Source of the DNA: GCA-003244245 sp963822695
GTDB taxonomy: Bacteria; Actinomycetota; Actinomycetes; Mycobacteriales; Pseudonocardiaceae
DNA length: 64,000 nt
Direction: 5' to 3'
Assembly: GCA_963822695.1 (NCBI GenBank)
Contig: CAWGJH010000005.1
Span: 1 to 64,000, forward strand
Positions 1 to 9,575 of the stretch are shown piece by piece. Made by a program: the position numbers and the translations under genes. Positions within the stretch are counted from its first letter, which is position 1; each line of letters starts with the position of its first letter. Under the pieces are notes generated by a model. That model did no database searches and was not told the origin of the DNA. It worked only from the letters and a program-made list of their open reading frames with translations.

Positions 1-121
1 TCTCGCTGAGGGATCCGCTCTCGGCTCGACGGTCGCGGGGTGAAGTGGGGTATGGCGGCCCCAGTCGCTGTCGGCGACCGCTGCGCCGTAGCGGGCCGAC
101 CATTCTCTCGGGAGGTGCGCC

Positions 122-711
122 ATGGCGGCGCTTCTCATTGGCTATGCGCGCTGTTCCACTGACCAGCAGGATCTCACCGCTCAGCGAGACGGTCTGATCG
201 GGCTGGGCGTGCCGGCCAACCGCATCTACGTCGACCACGGACTGACCGGGCACCAACCGGGAACGCCCGGGGCTGCGGGAAGCGCTCGCGGCGTGCCAGG
301 ATTCGGCGACACCCTGGTGGTGACCAAGCTGGACCGGCTGGCCGGTCCCTGCCAGATGCCCGGGCCATCGCCGAGGACCTGACCGCCCGGGGTGTCCGGC
401 TCAGCGTGGGCGGGTCGGTGTATGACCCCCACGATGCGGTGGGCAGGTTGCTGTTCAACGTCCTGGCAATGGTCGCGGAGTTCGAGGCCGACCTCATCCG
501 GCTGCGGACCAAGGAGGGGATGAGAGTCGCGAAGACCAAGGGCCGCTTGCGCGGTCGGAGGCCCAAGCTCAACGCACGGCAGGAAGCTCATCTGGTCAGC
601 TTGATCGCCGCCGGGCAGCACAGCACAGCCGAGGTCGCCGACCTGTTCGGAGTCAGCCGCCCGACGGTCTACCGCGCCCTCCAGCACAGCAGGAGCGCCA
701 CAACAGCTTGA
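122..711 (+). pseudogene. Serine recombinase (resolvase/invertase), frameshifted
   Basis: The N-terminal part shows the resolvase catalytic region (GYARCSTDQQDLTAQRD, with the nucleophilic Ser in CSTDQQ). The C-terminal part shows RLLFNVLAMVAEFEADLIR and a helix-turn-helix ending in GVSRPTVYRAL. The frames do not connect: around 250-300 the frame reading REALAAC is used in place of the starting frame, and near 350 a base is missing in what should read LARSLPDARAIAEDL. At least two lesions therefore separate the halves. Intact relatives of about 190-200 aa are typical of plasmid and transposon resolvases. Likely a dead mobile-element gene. Confidence 0.85.
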
Positions 712-841
712 ATCCCCACCCGCAGAGCCGCCCGCAGCTCCTACCGCTGTTGGGGCATGAACCGCAGGCAGGACCATCCGGCGGTGATCATCTCGCCCTA
801 GCGCCCTGCTTGGGTGCCGAACGAGTCCGATAACGGGTTCC

Positions 842-1705
842 CTATTGAGGGGTCTCCGTGAGGATTTCAGCGATCTGGGCGGCATGGCTGATTGGGGCAA
901 AGTGGCTGCCGACGATGGTGTGCACGGCGAACGTGTTATTGGGGGTGAGTCGGTCGGCTTCGGCGATCATGCGGTTCTGAATGTTGAGTGGAATGACCTG
1001 GTCGGCACTGGTGCGGATGTATCGGTGGGGCAGCCGCCCCCACGTGTCGCGGTTGACTCGGGCGTCGGCGAGCAGGACCAGTAGAGGCTCGTCAGGCTGC
1101 GTGGCGTAGGCCAGCACAGCGGGCACGTGGGCGGGGTCGAGATCGGCCATGAGCAACGCGTGCTGGATCGCGAGCACCTCGGATTCCCCGGTTCTGGGGT
1201 TGGTCCGAGACGCTCCGATACGCCCGGGCTCACCGAGAAAGACCCTCCGCCGCGCCTGGCCGAGCGGAGTGTCTGGCGCCGGATCCGTGGGGGCATAGGC
1301 GATGACGGTTGGCGAGTCTATGCAACAGTAGGCACTGAGGTAGACCACCTCGGCTAGCAGGTCGGGAGCGGCGTTCGCCACCCGGGTCACGGTGCTGCCA
1401 CCCAGGCTATGGCCCACTAGCACGACCGGGCCGTGCTCGGCGACCCGCCTGAGGAGGTGCAGGGTGTGCTCGGCGTAGTCCTCGAGGGTCAGCTCCGCCA
1501 GCGGCGAGTGCGCGCAGACGAACTGCCCGAGGTCCTGCGGAGTGCCGTAGCCGGCAGGAAAGATTGTGTCGAACCCGTGGCCGGGCAGCTCCACGGGCAA
1601 CGCCCGGTGTCCACGCAGCGCGAGCTCGCTCACCAGCGGGTTCCACAGAAACGACGTGGCACCGGAACCTGTTACCAGGACGAAGGTCGGCTTACCGCCA
1701 CTCAT
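842..1705 (-). CDS. Alpha/beta-fold hydrolase
   Basis: A 287-aa cytoplasmic hydrolase without a signal peptide. Near the N-terminus FVLVTGSGATSFLWNPL is the usual strand-3/oxyanion region. VLVGHSLGGSTV carries the nucleophile Ser in GxSxG, and GSHFAPI near the C-terminus is the likely catalytic His. It resembles the broad esterase/methylesterase group of alpha/beta hydrolases acting on small esters; the substrate cannot be deduced. It is monocistronic, and a MarR-family remnant lies further upstream on the same strand, which might once have regulated it (inference). Confidence 0.85.
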   Translation of the reverse strand: MSGGKPTFVLVTGSGATSFLWNPLVSELALRGHRALPVELPGHGFDTIFPAGYGTPQDLGQFVCAHSPLAELTLEDYAEHTLHLLRRVAEHGPVVLVGHSLGGSTVTRVANAAPDLLAEVVYLSAYCCIDSPTVIAYAPTDPAPDTPLGQARRRVFLGEPGRIGASRTNPRTGESEVLAIQHALLMADLDPAHVPAVLAYATQPDEPLLVLLADARVNRDTWGRLPHRYIRTSADQVIPLNIQNRMIAEADRLTPNNTFAVHTIVGSHFAPISHAAQIAEILTETPQ

Positions 1706-2015
1706 GAAGACAGATCATCCCGGACCACCGTTCCCCGTTATCCCACCCAGCTCACCACGCCGCCTCATCCGCGCTGAACCCGCATCACATGAGCGGCATG
1801 TCAGTAGCGGATCCCCTACTGGTACACCGGTTCGGCGTCTAAGACATCTCGACGGGCTGCCGCCGCGACTCGTCATGGGAGTGTGGCGATCAGAGCGCGC
1901 TGGCTCAGGAAGCCATCAGCAAGCCAACGCATAGTTATCCAGAGTGAGCCGCCAGATGCAACGTCCTCTTCTGCCGCTGACCGTGCGGGTGCCGCGCAGG
2001 CTGTGCCGAGGTGGC

Positions 2016-2252
2016 TCATAAGGGGAAATCCTGCTGATCGAGGAACAGCTCGCGGATGTCTTCGACGTGCTGTCGATTCGCGCGGCGTAAAGCCTTGCGG
2101 CCGACTGCTCCGTACCTGCGGAGGTCCTCAGCGCCACGACTGCGGGTGATCAGCCCGTCGCGTTCGGGGCGATCGGCGAGCTCTCTCATGCGGAGTTCTG
2201 CGCTTTGCGCCATTCCGAGCCTGCACGCGACGTCACAGGTCGAGATCGACAT
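2016..2252 (-). pseudogene. MarR-family regulator, truncated
   Basis: The reading frame gives CDVACRLGMAQSA, then ERDGLITRSRGAEDLRRY, then GRKALRRANRQHVEDIREL. These correspond to the recognition helix, beta wing and C-terminal dimerisation helix of MarR regulators. The N-terminal dimerisation helix is missing. The segment after DLRRY lacks the few residues that normally connect the wing to the ALT/GR helix, and the C-terminus stops early. I read it as a decayed winged-helix regulator, not a functional short protein. Confidence 0.6.
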
Positions 2253-2484
2253 GCCGTGGCTCGTCGCGTCTAGTGTCTCGTGATCCCTTTGCTCTAGATT
2301 TTCATCAACCCGCAGAAAAGATTCCTGACCGCTCTCTGACCGACCAAAACTCACTCGTGAAGACTGGGTGCAGGTCCGGACCGAAACGGTTTCGCCCTTG
2401 GCGGAAAGGGGTCCTTGTGCCCAGCATCCTCCCTACAGTGGCGAACACACGAGCACCTGAGCTACGAAACCGAGGGAGCGGTGC

Positions 2485-3336
2485 ATGGGCGAGCGGCGGA
2501 ACGAACCGATCACGGGCACGGCCGCGGGGGTGCCGTTCACGGCGCTGCCACCGACGGTCACTGTCGAAGGCCCCGCGCCATTGGTGGTGAGCTGGCACAT
2601 GCTGGACGCGCCCCGCACGGATGCGGCGTTCGCGGCCGCGCTGCCTATGACGGGGGTGCCTGCCTGGCGGGTGCACCTGGGCATGCCGCTGTGTGGGGCA
2701 CGGATGATCGAGGGCAGCATGGATGCCGTCATCGAACTTGCTCGCAAGGACACCGTGCTGGCCTACCTGGACCCCCTCCTCCGGCAGGCGGTCGAGGAGT
2801 TCCCGGCCGCGCTGTCGGAGTTGCGCGAGCAACTGCCGGTGGACAACGGGCCCATCGGAGTGCTCGGCGGTTCTTTCGGCGGGATGGTTGTGCTGCAGAT
2901 CCTGGCCCGACCGCAGATTCCGATCAAGGCGGCCGCACTGGTCAACCCGGCCGTGCGGGCGCGATCGATAGTCGAGCTCGTCGAGAACATCACCGGGCGG
3001 CCCTATTCATGGAACGCGGAGTCCCGCAAGACTGCCGACCGGCTGGATTTTGTGGCCCGCGCCGGGGACATCGCGGCCCGCGCCCCACACCCTCCACTGT
3101 TGGTGCTCAGCGGCGAACTGGACTTCCCGGTGCTGCGCACCGACGCAGCCGAGCTGGTCGATGCGCTACGCCAGCGGTACGCGCAGGCCGACCACGTCCA
3201 GCACACGACGGTGGCAGACCTGGCTCACCCGCTGGCCGAGCCGCCTGGCCTGCAGCCCGCTCCGCAGCTCCCCGCAGCCAAGGCGGTGGACGAGGCAATG
3301 ACGGAGTGGTTCCTCCGCCACCTCACGGCGCGCTGA
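2485..3336 (+). CDS. Alpha/beta hydrolase
   Basis: A 283-aa protein starting at an ATG preceded by AGGGAG. GVLGGSFGGMVV is the nucleophile elbow (GxSxG), and PPLLVLSGELDFPV is the strand that normally precedes the acid residue. HTTVADLAHPLAEPP near the end may supply the catalytic His. Layout and length fit the dienelactone-hydrolase/prolyl-oligopeptidase-like group. No signal peptide is seen. It stands alone, followed by a lipoprotein gene 148 bp downstream on the same strand. Substrate unknown. Confidence 0.8.
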   Translation: MGERRNEPITGTAAGVPFTALPPTVTVEGPAPLVVSWHMLDAPRTDAAFAAALPMTGVPAWRVHLGMPLCGARMIEGSMDAVIELARKDTVLAYLDPLLRQAVEEFPAALSELREQLPVDNGPIGVLGGSFGGMVVLQILARPQIPIKAAALVNPAVRARSIVELVENITGRPYSWNAESRKTADRLDFVARAGDIAARAPHPPLLVLSGELDFPVLRTDAAELVDALRQRYAQADHVQHTTVADLAHPLAEPPGLQPAPQLPAAKAVDEAMTEWFLRHLTAR

Positions 3337-3484
3337 ACCACCAGCCGAGGTGGTGCGGGTGCGCTCGGTCAACCCGAACGGCTCTAGATCCGCGACAGGT
3401 ATGGGCCGATCGGGGAGCACCCGTTAGGGTGGCCCTCAGTGGTGTCGTTCCTGAGGTTGCGAGGGGTTTAGGGAGGGCTTCCCC

Positions 3485-4042
3485 ATGGTAGCGAGGACCG
3501 GGCTGAGAACGCGCACGCGAGTGCTGCTGATCGGGATCGTGCTGGTAGGGCTGGTTTCGGCGACCGGGTGCGGTCCGAGCTCCTCGAAATCGGCGACCAG
3601 CCCGTCGGCGGTGCCGGGCGCGGCGTGCCAGCAGGTGGGCAGCGTGAACTTCGACAAGACGAAGTTCGTGCTGCATGCCGGACTCGGCTTTGGTGCTTTC
3701 CACCACTTCATCTACGCGCCGTACAAGGCGGGCACCCTGCACGGTTTCGGCCCGCTGGCCAAGGCAGGGCTGGCGGGTCTGTTCACCGTGCACGAGTTGA
3801 AGCTGGCCAAGGCGGATGCCGAGTCCTCGCCGACGCTGTGCCACCTCGCCGCCCCGTTCGACAAGGCCAGCGCGGCGATCAGCGGCTCGGTCAGTAAGAT
3901 CAAGAGCGGCAAGGCGAGCAACCAGGACATCGAGGGCATGAACAACGATGTCAACGCGGTGCAAAGCGGCGCAGCGGCTGACGGGGTGCCAGCACCCGAC
4001 AAGGTCCCGAACGACTCGCAGCTTGCCTCCGGCGGGAGCTGA
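3485..4042 (+). CDS. Putative lipoprotein of unknown function
   Basis: A 185-aa protein with an Arg-rich N-terminus, a hydrophobic stretch (LLIGIVLVGLVS) and a lipobox-like LVSATGC, so it is predicted to be lipidated and exported. A Ser/Pro-rich linker follows, then an Ala/Lys-rich helical region with no motif I recognise. The start ATG has AGGGAGG about 10 bases upstream. It is probably a surface-anchored protein of actinobacterial type; I cannot assign a function. Confidence 0.7.
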   Translation: MVARTGLRTRTRVLLIGIVLVGLVSATGCGPSSSKSATSPSAVPGAACQQVGSVNFDKTKFVLHAGLGFGAFHHFIYAPYKAGTLHGFGPLAKAGLAGLFTVHELKLAKADAESSPTLCHLAAPFDKASAAISGSVSKIKSGKASNQDIEGMNNDVNAVQSGAAADGVPAPDKVPNDSQLASGGS

Positions 4043-4155
4043 CCTCCGGGGGGCAAGGCAGGTGGGTCAGGGTAGGAAAGCGGTTGCGAGCCAGATGGGG
4101 ATTCTTCGGGGAACACGGATTGTCAGACGGGCGCAGATCTCGGCGGGATCTCGTG

Positions 4156-4338
4156 TCAACGAGCGTCCAAGCGGCGCAGGATCTCGGCTAGCACCTCGCC
4201 GTGCTGTACCTGGGTCTCCCTGATCGCGGTCAGCTCACGTCCGTGCACAGCCAATGTCTCGGTGTGCCGATCCACCGTCTCCCTGATGTCCAGCACGGTG
4301 CTCGCCGCCGTCCCGCATAGGAAACCCTGGTGACACAC
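4156..4338 (-). CDS. Small helical hypothetical protein or C-terminal fragment
   Basis: Sixty residues, of which the last 45 form a clear coiled-coil-like heptad pattern (DIRETVDRHTETLAVHGREL). Such tails are common at the C-terminus of actinobacterial regulatory or mobile-element proteins. The first residues (MCHQGFLCG) look unrelated and there is no convincing ribosome binding site, so this may be the stump of a longer gene truncated close to the tRNA-derived site at 4445-4500. Confidence 0.35.
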   Translation of the reverse strand: MCHQGFLCGTAASTVLDIRETVDRHTETLAVHGRELTAIRETQVQHGEVLAEILRRLDAR

Positions 4339-4444
4339 GCCCGCATGAGGAATCCGGGGCCGGATCCCACCCAGCTGAGACCGCGCAGGGTGCCGCAGGA
4401 TCGGAGTAGGTGGGTTGAACTACCGTTCATGCTGGTCAGCAGTT

Positions 4445-4500
4445 GCGGAAACGGAGGGATTCGAACCCCCGGTCCCTTGCGGGACACTCGCTTTCGAGGA
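4445..4500 (-). other. 3' half of a tRNA-Ser(CGA) gene, probable att site
   Basis: Read on the minus strand this segment gives the anticodon loop CTCGAAA, the 3' anticodon stem GCGAG, a short variable-arm hairpin (GTCCC..GGGAC), the T arm with GGTTCGAAT and the acceptor 3' strand CGTTTCC plus discriminator. The matching 5' acceptor strand and D arm are absent upstream of the anticodon loop. Integrative elements that recombine within a tRNA gene leave exactly such a 3' half. A partial tRNA made by unrelated deletion is the alternative. Confidence 0.7.
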
Positions 4501-4576
4501 TTGCGAGGAGTTGGTCTTCGGGCTGGTACTGCAGTATGTCGACTCCGATTACCGGCATGACGCGGCCACAAGTTGA

Positions 4577-5614
4577 TCAGGACGTGGCCATCGCGAACTC
4601 GACCAGCGCAGCATTCGTGCGCTCCGGGCGTTCCTGCTGGATCCAGTGCCCGGCGCCGGGCACCAGCTCGAAGCGACGCAGGTTCGGGACCAGAGTGCGC
4701 AGCGAGGCATCCAGCGTCGAGGCGTCGTACCAGGACATCACCAGGTCCCGGTCGCCGGCCAGGAACAGAGCAGGCGAGGTGATCCGGGCGCCCTCCCAGG
4801 GCGCGGTGAGCGCCCAGTTGCGGTCGATGTTGCGGTACCAGTTCAACGGGCCGACAAAGCCGGACTCGGCGAACTCCTCGACGTAGGCGGCAACATCCCG
4901 CTCGGACAACCACGCAGGCAGCTCCTCCGGGCTGATCCACCCGTCGAAAAAGCGCTGGCCCTCCGGGACCAGCAGCCCACGCACCTCGGGGTTATCGCCG
5001 GAGACGCCGAACAGCAACCGCCGGAACGACTCAGTCAGGTCGGACTCGAAGTCCTTCTCCACCCCCGGGTGTTGGAAGTACAGCTGGTAGAAGCCGTCAC
5101 CGAAGCGGCTGCGCACCGCAGTCAAGGTGGGCACCGGCGTGCGCGCGGAGAACGGCACGCTCAGCCCGCCGACGCCGCGCACCAGATCCGCGCGCAGCAG
5201 CGCGGTATGCCAAGCCACCAGGGCGCCCCAGTCGTGGCCAATCACCACCGCGTTCTGCTCGCCGAGCGCACCGATCAGCCCCACCACGTCGCCGACTAGG
5301 TGCAGCATCGTGTAATCCGCGACGGCAGCCGGGCAGTCGGTACCCGGATAGCCACGCTGGTTCGGCGCGACAGCGTGGAAGCCAGCATCGGCCAGCGCCC
5401 GCAACTGGTACCGCCACGAATACCAACACTCCGGGAAACCGTGCAACAGCACCACCAGCGGACCGCTGCCGGCCTCGGCCAGGTGCATCCGCAATCCGTG
5501 GACCTCGACGACGCGGTGCTCGATCTCGATGGCCGCCCGGCCCAGTGCGATGTCCTGTCCCCGCCCGGGACCCGCGCCGGTGCTCACCGCGGTTCGTTCG
5601 TTGCTCTTTGACAT
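4577..5614 (-). CDS. Epoxide hydrolase (alpha/beta fold)
   Basis: A 345-aa soluble epoxide hydrolase-type protein. LLHGFPECWYSWRYQL contains the HGFP oxyanion motif. VIGHDWGALVAW carries the nucleophilic Asp of the D-W-G elbow, and VPGAGHWIQQERPE carries the catalytic His. Tyr residues in the cap region (FYQLYF, NWYRNI) fit the epoxide-protonating pair. Length matches the family. These enzymes hydrate epoxides to diols in xenobiotic or secondary-metabolite metabolism. The 3' end lies about 80 bases from the tRNA-Ser half. Confidence 0.88.
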   Translation of the reverse strand: MSKSNERTAVSTGAGPGRGQDIALGRAAIEIEHRVVEVHGLRMHLAEAGSGPLVVLLHGFPECWYSWRYQLRALADAGFHAVAPNQRGYPGTDCPAAVADYTMLHLVGDVVGLIGALGEQNAVVIGHDWGALVAWHTALLRADLVRGVGGLSVPFSARTPVPTLTAVRSRFGDGFYQLYFQHPGVEKDFESDLTESFRRLLFGVSGDNPEVRGLLVPEGQRFFDGWISPEELPAWLSERDVAAYVEEFAESGFVGPLNWYRNIDRNWALTAPWEGARITSPALFLAGDRDLVMSWYDASTLDASLRTLVPNLRRFELVPGAGHWIQQERPERTNAALVEFAMATS

Positions 5615-5967
5615 TGCTCGGTCTTCTCTCTGGTTGTGCGGGCACTTCCCGGCCCACGTGCTCGACTATGTGACGGTGGGAACTTGAAAACATATAGTCA
5701 GTGTATTCGGGCATTTCGTGCCCCGTCTGCGCGTGCCTGGTTTCGTGTCTGGCACACTTACGCTCAGTTGATAGGCCGGATCCGGTGGAGCGTACGAGCG
5801 GGGCGGGGGACGCCGACCGCGATAGCGCGCCTTTGCGATACTCCGATGGATTGTCTCTGCGCAGCGGCACGAACCCGCCCGCCAGGACGTGCCTTCTACA
5901 GCGCTCCCGCTGAAGAAGGCCCCGCAGGGCTGCTGTATCCGGGCACCGCGCGACGTACCGTACGCTC

Positions 5968-6615
5968 GTGCTCGTCCAGCCGATGCCTTCGCTGACCGAC
6001 CTCGCGCTGGGGCTGGTGACTCTTTACCTGGTCCGGCGGTTGCCGCGCGGCGGTGAGGTGTCGAGACATTGGCGTACGGCGTTCGCGTGGGCGGCGGGGA
6101 CCGCGCTCGCGGGAGCCGTGTACCACGGTGTCTTCGTCGGGATTCCCCGGGTGAACCACCTGAGCTGGGCGGTCATGAGCAGCATGGTCGTTGTCGTGGT
6201 GTCGTACCTGCTGGCGGCGTCCGTGGTGCACGTCCTGGGGCGGAGTCGAGCCCGCGTCTTTTGGCTGCTGCGCTCGGTGGGCCTGGTGGCGTATGTGGTC
6301 CTCGCCGCCACCGGCCATGCCAGCATCACGGCGATCATGTGGTGCGAGAGCCTCACGATGGCCAGCGTTCTCGGGCTGTGGATCTGGGCGTGGCTGCGCC
6401 ATCACCCGATGGGTCGCCCGATGCTGGTTGCCATCGGCGCGAGCATCGCAGCCGCAATGCTGCGCCTCGTGCCCGGCGCCGCGGCGCTGGCGGGATTGGA
6501 CCCCGACTCTGGCTACCACCTGGGGCAAATCGGCGGAATGGTGCTGCTGTACCACGCCATCGCTAGCACCAGCGGGCGATCCGACACCGCGGCCCCCCTC
6601 ACCCCAGCCGTGTGA
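5968..6615 (+). CDS. Multi-pass membrane protein of unknown function
   Basis: A 215-aa protein with about six or seven hydrophobic segments (for example LALGLVTLYLV, VVVVVSYLLAASVVHVL, MLVAIGASIAAAML) and Arg-rich loops. The start may be GTG at 5968 or ATG at 5983 (MPSLTDLALG); neither has a strong ribosome binding site. Histidines in several helices (RVNHLSWAV, LLYHAI) might bind a cofactor or metal, but I do not recognise the family with certainty. Confidence 0.7.
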   Translation: MLVQPMPSLTDLALGLVTLYLVRRLPRGGEVSRHWRTAFAWAAGTALAGAVYHGVFVGIPRVNHLSWAVMSSMVVVVVSYLLAASVVHVLGRSRARVFWLLRSVGLVAYVVLAATGHASITAIMWCESLTMASVLGLWIWAWLRHHPMGRPMLVAIGASIAAAMLRLVPGAAALAGLDPDSGYHLGQIGGMVLLYHAIASTSGRSDTAAPLTPAV

Positions 6616-6705
6616 TGCTGCGTGTGTGGTCTAGACGTGCGATGACGTGTCTGGGTCCAGATGTCTGTGGCGGCCCGTGAGGAGTTTCCTTTCTTGGGTT
6701 TTTTT

Positions 6706-8685
6706 CTAGCTCGGCACGTGGAACGGGACGGTGGTGACGACGATCTTTGGGAGGGGTCGGAGCGCGCGGCGCAGCCGTGGTGCGACCTGATTGTGGAGGA
6801 GGCGGTGCCACCAGCGTCGTACGACGATCTCGGGGAGGATCACGGTGATCGTGAGGTCGGGGCGTTGCCAGTGTAAGGACTCAATGTAGTTGATCGTTGG
6901 TGCAACGATCGCGCGGTAGGGGGAGACGAGAACCTCCAGCGGCAGGTGATCGCCCCAGCAGCGCCAATAGTTGCGGAAGCGTTCGGCCTCGTCCTCAGCC
7001 GGGCTGACGTGCAGCGCGAGCACGGGCTGATGCAACGAGGCCGCGTAGGCCAGCGCGCGCATGCCAGGGAGGTCGAGCGCGGCAACGGCAACGATGATCA
7101 GGTGGTGGACCTGCTCGGGAGTTTCCTCGACCTCGGCGCGGGCCTTGGTGTCTGTCTCGTTCTGGGTCTGGGTTCGATGTGTGGTGTAGCCGCCGTCTGC
7201 GGCTGCGGTGGCTCGCGCCGGGCGCTGGTGGGCGGTGCCGGGGAACTCCCGGGTGGGGACCTCGACGGGGTATGGCCGTAGGGCGATCGCCTTGCCGACG
7301 ACGTCGTAGTGGTGGCGGATACGGGTCGTGACCAGGATGCACAGCCCGATCGCGAGGAGGGCGACCCACGCGCCGTCGGTGAACTTGGTGATGGCGGCGG
7401 TGAGGAATACGGTGGCCGAGAGCAGGCCACCGGTGGCGTTGATGGCCAGGCTTTTGCGCCAGTGGAGGTCGCGGCGGCGCCACCAGTGCACGACCATGCC
7501 GGTCTGGGACATCGTAAAGGCCAGGAAGACACCGACGGCGAACAGCGGGATCAGCGGGTCGGTCTTGCCGCCGAATGCGAGGTAGATCGCCGCCGCCGCG
7601 ACGGAGAGCAGGAGGATGCCGTTACTGAAGGCAAGGCGGTCGCCCATCCGCAGGAAGATCCGTGGTGCGTGGAAGTCGCGGGCCAGCAGGAACAGCACCC
7701 GGGGGAAGTCGTTGTAGGCGGTGTTCGCCGCGAGCAGCAGAATTGCCGCGGTCGCCGCCTGGGTGAAGGCGTACATGACCTGACCGGTGAGTGCTGAGCC
7801 GAAGCTGCGGTGGGCGAGCTGGGACAGGACGGTCTCGTTCGGGATGGGTACCACTCCATCGAGGTGGATCATCGCGATCGTGCCCGCGAACAGCGCGACC
7901 AGCAGGCCGACCATCCAAGTCAGGGTGGTGCGGGCGTTGCGCCACTCGGGCGGCGCAAAGGCGGGCACCGCGTTGGAGATGGCCTCGATGCCGGTCATCG
8001 CCGTCGACCCGGAGGCAAACGCCCGCAGCACCAACAGCACCCCGACCCCCTCCACAGGGGTCAGGGACGGAGTTGGCATGGGATGAAACCCCCGGTCGGC
8101 GGCGTCAAGCAGTCCCACGACGACCAGTGCAAAGATCGTCACGATGAACGCGTAGGTCGGTGCGGCAAACACAGCGCCGGCCTGGCGCACGCCGCGCAGG
8201 TTCCCGGCGAATAGCAGGGCGATGACACCGACCCCGATCGCCACGGTGTCGGGGGCCAGCGACGGGATCGCTGAGGTGATCGCCGCCACTCCGGAGGCGA
8301 CCGACACGGCCACCGTCAGGATGTAATCGGTCATCAAGCCGGCGGCGGCGACCAGCCCGGGGATTCGGCCCAGGTTGTCGTTGGCAACGATGTAAGACCC
8401 ACCGCCGTGGGGATAGGCGCGGATGGTCTGGCGGTAAGACACCCCCACGGCCACCATCAACACCGCGATCGCCGCGGCGACCGGCAGGGAATAGGCCAGC
8501 CCGGCGCTGCCCCCGAGGATGAGGACCGCGAGCATCGCCTCAGGTCCGTAAGCGACCGAGGAGAGCGCATCCGCAGAGAGCACCGGCAGCGCGACCAGCT
8601 TGCTCATCCGCTCCTGCGCGATCGCGGTGCTCCGCAGCGGGGCACCCAGCAGCACCCGCCGTAGCTGGTAGCCCAGACGGCCCAT
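6706..8685 (-). CDS. kimA: KimA-type APC-superfamily potassium/amino-acid permease
   Basis: An integral membrane transporter of about 659 aa from the chosen start (MGRLGYQLRRVL). LSADALSSVAYGPEAML, YPHGGGSYIVANDNLG, DYILTVAVSVASGVAAITSA and GSTAMTGIEAISNAVPAF follow the order seen in Bacillus KimA (formerly YdaO). About twelve membrane helices are followed by a cytoplasmic domain of about 170 residues ending in VTTVPFHVPS, as in KimA. KimA is a high-affinity K+ importer controlled by c-di-AMP in Bacillus; I saw no clear ydaO-type riboswitch upstream. The frame stays open to 9168, but that extension lacks family similarity. Amino-acid transport remains possible. Confidence 0.8.
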   Translation of the reverse strand: MGRLGYQLRRVLLGAPLRSTAIAQERMSKLVALPVLSADALSSVAYGPEAMLAVLILGGSAGLAYSLPVAAAIAVLMVAVGVSYRQTIRAYPHGGGSYIVANDNLGRIPGLVAAAGLMTDYILTVAVSVASGVAAITSAIPSLAPDTVAIGVGVIALLFAGNLRGVRQAGAVFAAPTYAFIVTIFALVVVGLLDAADRGFHPMPTPSLTPVEGVGVLLVLRAFASGSTAMTGIEAISNAVPAFAPPEWRNARTTLTWMVGLLVALFAGTIAMIHLDGVVPIPNETVLSQLAHRSFGSALTGQVMYAFTQAATAAILLLAANTAYNDFPRVLFLLARDFHAPRIFLRMGDRLAFSNGILLLSVAAAAIYLAFGGKTDPLIPLFAVGVFLAFTMSQTGMVVHWWRRRDLHWRKSLAINATGGLLSATVFLTAAITKFTDGAWVALLAIGLCILVTTRIRHHYDVVGKAIALRPYPVEVPTREFPGTAHQRPARATAAADGGYTTHRTQTQNETDTKARAEVEETPEQVHHLIIVAVAALDLPGMRALAYAASLHQPVLALHVSPAEDEAERFRNYWRCWGDHLPLEVLVSPYRAIVAPTINYIESLHWQRPDLTITVILPEIVVRRWWHRLLHNQVAPRLRRALRPLPKIVVTTVPFHVPS

Positions 8686-9374
8686 ACGCGAGGGCAGCGC
8701 CTCGGCCTCGCTTGTCGCCTCCACCGCACCGAGCGGGCCGTCGTGCATCGAGACGGCCACGAAACGCCCGAAGCCAGCCGGTCGGATCTCCCTGGACTCG
8801 GGATAGCTGCCCAGGGTGGGATTCACCGGCAGCGCCCGCCGCCACACCTCGGGGTCCCCGCACACCCGCCCCCACTCACGCCCCACCCGGCGCAACACCC
8901 CGAGCTGGCCCTCATCGAGCGCCGGTTCCATCGCCGAGGGGCTCGGCGCGCCGGCATCCCGCTGCCCGCCATTACCGAGGTTGCCCTGGTCACGCACCCC
9001 GCGCCCACCTACCTCCCCGAAGGCCCCGGACCGAGAATCTGCCACCGTCGGCTCGTGGCATCCATCCTCCATCAGCAGCCCCCACAGCGGACTGCTACCA
9101 CCCAGCCTGACGACCCTGCACGAACCCGAGCTCTCGCCGACACCAGCCCCACCGACACTTCGCCCCACACCGCCCGTAGGTCGGCGGCAAACTGGGGATC
9201 AGCTCGCTCAACGCGTGGACCTGGGCAGAGTCCGGCAAAAACCGTGGAAGACAGGTGCGGTGGGCAGCCCCTGATCAGGGTCGGCTGGCTGAGTCGAGAG
9301 CGGCGATGGCATCGAAGGTCGGCTGTACGTAGATCGCCAGGGTCCTACTCTCCTCAGTAGTCTCATTCCGGCCT
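8686..9374. other. Upstream region of the transporter gene; open frame, no convincing gene
   Basis: The minus-strand frame of the transporter continues without a stop to an ATG at 9168 and reads a Gly/Arg/Ser-rich sequence of 161 residues. This could be a low-complexity N-terminal extension or merely GC-driven openness. 9169-9374 holds no gene; a c-di-AMP riboswitch was looked for by eye and not recognised. Confidence 0.4.
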
Positions 9375-9575
9375 TTAAGCTGGTGTTCTTGCTTTCTTCG
9401 CGTGCCCAGTCAGCAGTCGCACCAGTCGTGCCGCCCCCGGCGGGTCCACGATCAGGTGCACCGGCAACAATCCACCGGGAATGCTGATTGTCAGCAATTT
9501 TCCGGTGTCTCTGATGATCTCCGCTGTTGCGTTGTCGGTTACTCTGGCTCCCACCAGCATCAGCTCATACCCCAC
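9375..9575 (-). CDS. Small hypothetical protein
   Basis: Sixty-six residues with a plausible alpha/beta pattern (MGYELMLVGARVTDN, GKLLTISIPGGLLPVHLIV, AARLVRLLTGHAKK). No motif is recognised. Codon usage is typical of the surroundings and no overlapping candidate is better. It could be a genuine small cytosolic protein or the stump of a longer gene. Confidence 0.4.
   Translation of the reverse strand: MGYELMLVGARVTDNATAEIIRDTGKLLTISIPGGLLPVHLIVDPPGAARLVRLLTGHAKKARTPA

Noticed and set aside
9169..9374. Possible c-di-AMP (ydaO) riboswitch before the KimA-like gene
   Set aside because: Expected conserved bulges and paired boxes were not recognised by eye; only a covariance-model search could decide.
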